DNA of 64,000 nt, from the NCBI GenBank assembly GCA_964016985.1, contig OZ024830.1:60900550-60964549 (forward strand). The letters are read 5' to 3'. This DNA comes from Anodontia alba (Eukaryota > Mollusca > Bivalvia > Lucinida > Lucinidae). A program made the position numbers and the translations under genes. Positions 58,336-64,000 of this stretch are shown piece after piece (within the stretch, counting starts at the first letter, position 1; each line of letters begins with the position of its first letter). The notes under the pieces are model-generated. The model saw only the letters and a program-made list of their open reading frames with translations. It made no database searches and had not been told where the DNA came from.

Positions 58336-59905
58336 TAGCCCACCTGAGCACGAAGTGCTCATGGTGAGCTATTGTGGTCAGTCAATGTCCGTCGTGTATC
58401 GTCTGTCGTGCGTCGTCCGTCGTGCGGCGTCAACAATTGCTTTAAAAGCCTACTACACCCCTGGGCCAATTGACTCGATACTTGGTAGGAAGCATCAGGG
58501 TGACTTGTAGATCAAAAATAGCTAAAATCGTGCGGATCGGAAATCCAAGATGGCCACCATCTTGAAAATCTATTTTTCGCTTCTTCTCCTGAACCGAAAG
58601 GCCAATTGACCCCAAACTTGCTAGGAAGCATGGGGGTGTCTTGTAGATCAGAAATAGCTAAAATCGTGCCGATCGGAATTCCAAGATGGCCGCCATCTTG
58701 AAAATCTGTTTTTCTCTTCTTCTCCTGAACTGAAAGGCCAATTGACTCCAAAATTGCTAGGAAGCATCGGGGTGTCTTGTAGATAAAAAATAGGTAAAAT
58801 AATGCCGATCGGAAATCCAAGATGGCCGCCATGGCCGCCATCTTGAAAATCTATTTTTCGCTTCTTCTCCTGAACCGAAAGGCCAATTGACTCCAAACTT
58901 GCTAGGAAGCACCAGGGTGACTTGTAGATCAAAAATAGCTAAAATTGTACCAATCGGAAATCCAAGATGGCTGCCATAGTGGCCATCTTGAAAATCTATT
59001 TTTCCCTTCTACTCCTAAACCCAAAAGCCAATTGACTCCAAACTTGGAAGGAAGCATTGGGGTGACTTATAGATGAAAAATAGCTAAAAGAGTGCCTATC
59101 AGAAATCCAAGGTGGCCGCCATGGCAGCCATCTTGAAAATCTATTTTTCACTTCTTCTCCTGAACCAAAAGGCCAGTTGACTCGAAACTTGGTAGGAGTC
59201 ATTTGGGTGACTTGTAGATCAAAAATAGCTAAAATCATGCCGATCGTAAATCCAAGATGGCTGCCATGGCGCTATCTTGAAAATGTATTTTTTGCTTCTT
59301 CTCCTAAACCCAAAAGTCACTTGACTCGAAACTTAGTAGGAAGCATCAGGGTGATTTGTAGATCAAATATAGCTAAAATTGTTCTGATCTGAAATCCCAG
59401 ATGGCCACCATGGCCGCCATCTTGAAAATCTATATTTAGCATCTTCTCCTGCACTGAAAGGCCAATTGACTCCAAACTTGGTAGGAGACATTGGGGTGAC
59501 TTGTAGATCAAAAATAGCTAAAATTGTGCCAATCGGATATCCAAGATGGCCACCATGGCACCCATCTTGAAAATCTATTTTTGGCTTCTTCTCCTGAATT
59601 GAAAGGCCAGTTGACTCAAAACTTGGTAGGAAGCATTGGGGTGACTCGTACATGTAGGTCAAAAATAGCTAAAATCATGCCGATCATAAATCCAAGCTGG
59701 CCGCCATTTAGAATTTGTTCAAATGATCACGCTCCATTGACTGGCGTGCCTTATATATATTCTTCTTCAAAATTAAGAACTGCTTAAATGATTATCTTTT
59801 CATTAGTTGCGATGACAGGATTGGAAAAATGTTGCATAACATCTGCATATCTGCAGTGGCAATGTCACTCAGGTGAGCAACCTGTGGCCCATGGACCTCT
59901 TGTTT
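58336..59905 (+). mobile_element. Array element E13 with AAGATGGCCGCCATCTT palindromes
   Basis: Hairpin TAGCCCACCTGAGCAC-GAA-GTGCTCATGGTGAGCTA, then CGTCGTGTATCGTCTGTCGTGC, then about nine 146-bp monomers: AATTGACTCCAAACTTGGTA, GGTGACTTGTAGATCAAAAA, TAGCTAAAATCGTGCCGATC, CCAAGATGGCCGCCATCTTG and TTTTTCGCTTCTTCTCCTGA. It closes with CACTCAGGTGAGCAACCTGT and ends ATGGACCTCTTG before T. Minus-strand ORFs sharing KNRFSRW are repeat shadows. Confidence 0.8.
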
Positions 59906-59929
59906 TTTTGTGTTTTTTTTGCTGACCTC

Positions 59930-60350
59930 GAGGGCTCAATCCGATGCCAGTTGGACTGGTGATCAGGAGGTTGTGGGTTTAATCCTGCCGGGTTCGGCAA
60001 CATTCTTTCATGGAGAGTAATCACAAAATATTTTCTATGGTCATTCTCTTCTTTCCACAGATTCAGGATGGTTATTTGTCAATTTCTGGTTAAAGAATGT
60101 GTACAGGTACTGGTTAACCACTTAGATGTCTAATAATATGATTAGGTATATGACCTTAATAGCGTTGACTGGGTGGTTAATTTTCTGGTAAAAGAATGTG
60201 CACAAGTATTGGTTAACTGTTTAGAGGACTAAGCTTGCCCAGGAAAAAATGTGGTGGGGTAAATTGACCATGCTGGACGTAAAACTTCAACACAAACTAA
60301 CAACACAAGCAAACTGGGCCATTAAACTCCAACTCAACCAACCATGTTTT
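59930..60350 (+). mobile_element. SINE family A, old copy with partly duplicated tail
   Basis: Head CCTCGAGGGCTCAATCCGATG (A box eroded) and GTGGGTTTAATCCTGCC (B box eroded), body CGGCAACATTCTTTCATGG and AGAATGTGTACAGGTACTGG. From 60178 the segment TTTCTGGTAAAAGAATGTGC ... AGAGGACTAAGCTTGCCC repeats the 3' half in better condition. Either a second nested fragment or an internal duplication. Confidence 0.75.
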
Positions 60351-60480
60351 ATTCTTATTTCTTCACAGAGCATATGTTTTGGATATTTATTATTAGAATT
60401 ACCTCAGTGAGGCAATTAGATTATCAAATTATCATTATAACGAATTTTGTCATTGTTTTAAGTGTCAGTATAAGAGAGTA

Positions 60481-60595
60481 GACTATACATTATACAGTAT
60501 ATATTGACTGAGATTATACAGTATATGTATATTGATTGAGATTATACAGTATAAATTGATTGAGATTATACAGTATATATTGATTGTTAAGTAGA
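60481..60595. repeat. Short tandem repeat, four units of about 25-30 bp
   Basis: ATTATACAGTATATATTGAT + TGAG, with small length differences. AT-rich. Confidence 0.8.
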
Positions 60596-60744
60596 AAGTA
60601 TCAGCTCTGACTAGATGGCATGGATATGCAGGGTAACTTATCCAGGCCTTCACTGTCTGTATAATGTTCACAGACACATTTTCACATCATGTGGCATATC
60701 TATTCTATTTGCCCAAAATATTCAAACTCTTTAACTCCTTTGTG

Positions 60745-60946
60745 GAGTGCTGTGGTGCAGTGGTAAAGCATCGGACTCGAGATCGAGAGGTACCAGGTTC
60801 GATCCCCACTAACAGCAAGTGTTATTTTCTTGAGCAAAAGACTTTATCCACATTGCTTAGTACTGGTTTCTACCCAGGAAAAAAGAGGGCCACATGGAAG
60901 ATTAGTACTAGATTACTAAATGTGTTACCTTCTATAAATAAAGTCG

Positions 60947-60983
<37 letters not shown>
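60745..60983 (+). mobile_element. SINE family B, full length, (ATT)n tail
   Basis: GCTGTGGTGCAGTGGTAAAG (A box) and CCAGGTTCGATCCCC (B box, perfect) in a tRNA-like head. Then AGCAAAAGACTTTATCCACA, GGTTTCTACCCAGG, GGGCCACATGGAAGATTAG and AATAAAGTCG before twelve ATT units. Reference copy for 2660-2766 and 44465-44645. Not a tRNA gene: no 3' acceptor stem pairing. Confidence 0.9.
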
Positions 60984-60987
<4 letters not shown>

Positions 60988-61314
60988 TGTTTTCCTGAAA
61001 TTTGAATAAATCCATATTATGGCATGTTCTCATATTTCCGTTCACCGCCATAACTCCGTTCACCTTCTGCTTAGAATAATATGGAAACAAATCTTTCTGT
61101 AATTTATGCCACTTTATACTTAACAAGAAATAACTAACATTATAGTTGATTTATATAGATCTCTGTTCTTTATCCACCTTAGAAATAGCAATGCTTGACA
61201 AATTCTTGCCTGACTACCTGACTACCAGGCAAGGCTAAGCAAGCAGAAATTCATGTTGCTTGCCCACAAACTTGTATAGAATATAGAGAGATCATGATGA
61301 TTTGAAATTGTTTT
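60984..61314. other. No recognised element
   Basis: A weak inverted pair TTGCTTGCC / GGCAAG..GCAAGC lies near 61230-61262. No ORF or repeat block. Confidence 0.4.
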
Positions 61315-61395
61315 TGCATATTGGGGGTACTCACTAGAATCTCCTTACTTAGGCAATTCCAGTGAGTACCCAAACGGTGTAATTTAGTGCAAAAA
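61315..61395. mobile_element. M4-like hairpin, diverged
   Basis: TTTGCATATTGGGGGTACTCACTAG, AATCTCCTTACTTAGGCAAT, CCAGTGAGTACCCAAAC, TTTAGTGCAAAA. Stem about 25 bp with mismatches. Confidence 0.65.
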
Positions 61396-61697
61396 CAACA
61401 AAAAATTCCTAATTTTTGCCTTACCTGGAGATAATGAAAGCTTGACTTCCTATATAAAGCATAAGCATGAAGTCTGTTTTACAATCTGTATGAGCTTCCC
61501 CTTGGTTTAGGTGAAAATAATAGATAACATTTTCAACTAGAATGCGCATCACAAAATCCCCATGCTCAGTGCTAATGTTGCTAGTAGTGTGATGGATGGA
61601 TGGACTCATTCTCGCACACCCTTACAAGGGTCCTGCAAAAAGTTTTGTCACCGGGTTCGGATTACTTCAGTGCTACATTTTATCAAACATATTTTTA

Positions 61698-62040
61698 TTA
61701 CAAACGTTCAAAGTATTCCCCCTTTACTGAAACACATTTTTGTAACTTTTTTACCCAGTCGCGAAAAGCAGATAAATAGTCTTATTTTAGTATCTGAAGG
61801 AGACACTGATAAATAGCGCTGCCAAAAGAACTTCTAGACGTATACTTATTTCCAAAAAGCATTTTCTTAAGAAATAAAAAGAAGTCACAGGGACTCAGGT
61901 CAGGTGAATAAGGTGGATGGTTTAAAACTTTCACCTTTTCAGAAGCCAAAAAAGACTTAACAACCTCACACTTATGAGTGGAGGCATTGTCATGTAAAAG
62001 GTGGACTCCTGACCATCCTTTGCTTGGTCATTTCTTATTG
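61698..62040 (-). pseudogene. mariner-type (DD34D) transposase C-terminal remnant
   Basis: Catalyses cut-and-paste transposition in intact relatives. On the - strand from 62009: GVHLLHDNASTHKCEVVKSF, VLNHPPYSPDLSPCDFFLF, KKMLFGNKYTS, then an in-frame stop and DYLSAFRDWVKKLQKCV, ending at a TAA at 61698-61700. The Asp of HDN and the Asp of CDFF are separated by 34 residues, the mariner DD34D spacing. The N-terminal half with the first Asp and the DNA-binding domain is missing upstream of about 62040, and TIRs were not identified. Inactive. Confidence 0.9.
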
Positions 62041-62148
62041 TAACAAGTAAATTGGTCAGTATATATGACTGCATCTATTTCAATTAGAAATAACTCAGTC
62101 AGTTGGAAAGCAATTTGAACGAAATAAACGGGTATCATTAGCTATTGA

Positions 62149-64000
62149 ACACACTGTGATGACGACAGTTCCTTATCTCCAGGTAGTGACCAAAGCACCT
62201 CTGTGTTTTCTACCCAGGGGTCCAATAATAGGTTCAGTTCAAATGATATGTCAGGTGATTCTGTATTTTGCCAAACAAATTCAACTTGCATTCTTGATTT
62301 AGGGTTAAGTTGTAAAGGTTTTAGAATGGGGCACATCAATATACAAGGTGTAAACAACAAAATTGACCAAGTGCATTTGTTACTTGAGTCTGGTAAAAAT
62401 GACATCCATGTTTTTGGCTTAAGTGAGACTAAATTAAATGCTATCCACCCTGATCCAGTTTTTGAAATAAGTGGTTTTCAAAAGCCCTTTAGAAGAGATA
62501 GAGAAATAAATTCCAGGGGTGGTCTGTTGGTGTACGTTAAAGAGGGTGTCTGTGCCAGCAGAAGGTCTGATCTTGAATCAAAAAACCTTGAGTGTATTTG
62601 GCTGGAAATTAAACCAAATAAAAGCAAACCATTTTTGGTTGGAAATATTTACAGACCGCCAAATTCAACTATTCACTGGAATGCAACTTTTGAAGACTGC
62701 ATTAAAAAAGTACTAAGGGAAGATAAGGAAATTTACTTGATGGGCGATATCAACAGGGATCTACTAAATAATCAAATAAAACATGTCTGGACAGAATATA
62801 TGGAACCTTTTGGTCTAACACAATTAGTTTCTGAAGCCACCAGAGTAACATGTGATTCCAGTACTCTGATTGACCATATTTATATGAATTGTTCTGAAAA
62901 TGTGAACTCTTTAAATGTGCCCAGTGTAGGGCTGAGTGATCACTTCCCCATATTCTTCACACGAAAAATGCATGTGAAACCACCTAAGTCAAAACATTTC
63001 ACAATACATTATAGAAGTTTTAATTACTTTGATGAAGGCAAATTCAATGAGGATCTGCAGGCTGTTCCCTGGGATACCATAAAACTCTTTGATGATACAG
63101 ATGATGTAACTGAAGCATGGTTAGATCTTTTTTTGCAAGTAGTTGACAAACATATACCAATAAAACAACATAGAGTTAAGCACAAAACTCAACCTCAATG
63201 GATATCACCAGAAATTCTCAATGCAATGAAGTGCAGAGATAGATATAAATCTATTGGAAATGATAATGAATACAAGTTTTGGAGAAACAAAGTTATTAAA
63301 ATGATTCAAATTGCTAAAAAAGTTCAATACCAAACTTTCATTGATAATAACAAAGAAAATCCGAGTAGTATTTATATTTCAGGAATTTGGGGCAGGTAAA
63401 GGCACACAGAGATAGTCTACCATAAGCTCAGTAAAAGTTGGTAACACTCTTATTGAAGATTCGACAGATGTCGCAAATGAATTTAACCACTTTTATGTAA
63501 ACATTGCATCAAAGTTAAAAGAACCTGTCTTAAATACAAACCATGATAAATTAAAGGAGTTTTGTCAGGCAAAGCTACCTGCAGATGCAAAATTTGTAAT
63601 TCCTTTAATTCAAAAAGAAAAGGTTTTGAAATTCCTCTCCAGCATTGATATCAGTAAAGCTATGGATACAGACATGATTGGACCCCGTCTCTTGAAAGTT
63701 TCTGCCCCTTACATAGCAGATGAAGTAACTTTTATTTGTAATCATAGTATTACCAATTCTGTTTTTCCAAGCAAATGGAAAGAAGCCAAAGTAACTCCCC
63801 TTCATAAGAATGGTCCCCATGAAGAAGTTAATAATTATCGTCCCGTATCAATTTTACCTGTTTTGTCTAAAGTCCTTGAAAAGCATGTGCACGAGAGTCT
63901 ATCTGATTTCTTACATGAATATAATTTATTACATAAAACTCAGTCTGGTTTCAGAACACAACATTCTTGTGAAACTGCTTTTGTTAATATGATAGATTCA
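62149..64000 (+). mobile_element. Non-LTR retrotransposon ORF2: endonuclease plus start of reverse transcriptase (runs off window)
   Basis: Open from 62149 in frame to 63399. MGHINIQGVNNKIDQ, FGLSETKLN (metal-binding Glu), NIYRPPNS, YLMGDINRDLLN, DHIYMN and VGLSDHFPIF make a full APE-type endonuclease. The frame breaks near 63370 and a TAG follows at about 63412; frame 2 then stays open to 64000 with NEFNHFYVNIASK, KVTPLHKNGPH and NNYRPVSILP, the start of the RT. This is the family of 93-1435, giving between them the whole ORF2. The track-style start at 62203 is a GTG inside the frame; the true start is not resolved. Confidence 0.92.

Noticed and set aside
58512..59662. Minus-strand ORFs with KNRFSRW repeats as a possible repeat protein
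   Set aside because: They follow E13 monomers, shift frame between monomers, and have no start context; repeat shadows.
60745..60820. Functional tRNA gene
   Set aside because: A and B boxes are good but the acceptor stem does not pair and the sequence continues into a SINE body with an ATT tail.
35000..62000. SKICH-domain or other post-catalytic exons of the 5-phosphatase
   Set aside because: I looked for WxWIGLY-type and related sequence and found only repeat hits; the 3' exons may lie beyond the window or be too diverged to see by eye.

Overview
The window looks like AT-rich genomic DNA from a bivalve mollusc (clam or oyster type). The evidence is one spliced animal gene with introns of 1.3 to 8 kb, tRNA-derived SINEs, long palindromic MITEs, Tc1/mariner/pogo-type TA-target elements, and many hairpin-(GTCY)n-tandem-array elements that resemble the pearl/HINE elements described in bivalves. 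The species cannot be fixed from the sequence alone.

The only host gene I can support is an inositol polyphosphate 5-phosphatase of the INPP5K/INPP5J type on the + strand. Eight coding exons between 3099 and 31091 join in phase into a near-complete catalytic domain of about 288 residues: TWNVGG, GFQEM, GNKGG, NCHLAAH, MGDLNCRL, PTYKFD, PAWCDRIL, GDHKP. A ninth exon (34903-34977) encodes a second version of the C-terminal DHKP strand. Its length and phase fit an alternative donor inside exon 8, so it looks like an isoform switch rather than added sequence. The start codon and the exons after the catalytic domain (for example a SKICH domain) were not found.

Nearly all the rest is mobile DNA. 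Non-LTR retrotransposon copies of one family sit at both window edges (93-1435 and 62149-64000), with an unrelated RT fragment at 3324-4089, a decayed zinc-finger/RT retroelement tail on the - strand (40145-40868) and a mariner transposase remnant on the - strand (61698-62040). Three or four SINE families are present; several copies have clear target-site duplications, and one lies in an 870-bp tandem duplication.

About thirteen array elements (E1-E13) share one plan: T-rich target, 28-36-bp hairpin, GTCC-rich stretch, imperfect 145-190-bp tandem repeats, a second copy of one hairpin arm, and an end at CTTG or CTAG before T. Filled and empty sites can be compared inside the window.

Large TA-flanked elements (17446-22419, 42010-46632, 47608-53956, 47841-53344, 54653-57937) carry TIRs but no transposase ORF, and are nested in or around MITEs and arrays. 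Insertion order can be read directly: an M1 MITE was split by a TA element, an M3 MITE by an array element, an array by an M5 MITE, and an M4 MITE by a SINE.

MITE families used below: M1 (TCCTGCTGAA ends, AGTTGGCTTCT hairpin), M2 (GGGCCCAGTTGTT ends), M3 (TTAACCCTTAAAGCGCC ends), M4 (ATATGTTGTGGGTACTC hairpin), M5 (CCGTATTYGACCTAATTA ends), M7-M10 (described at their entries).
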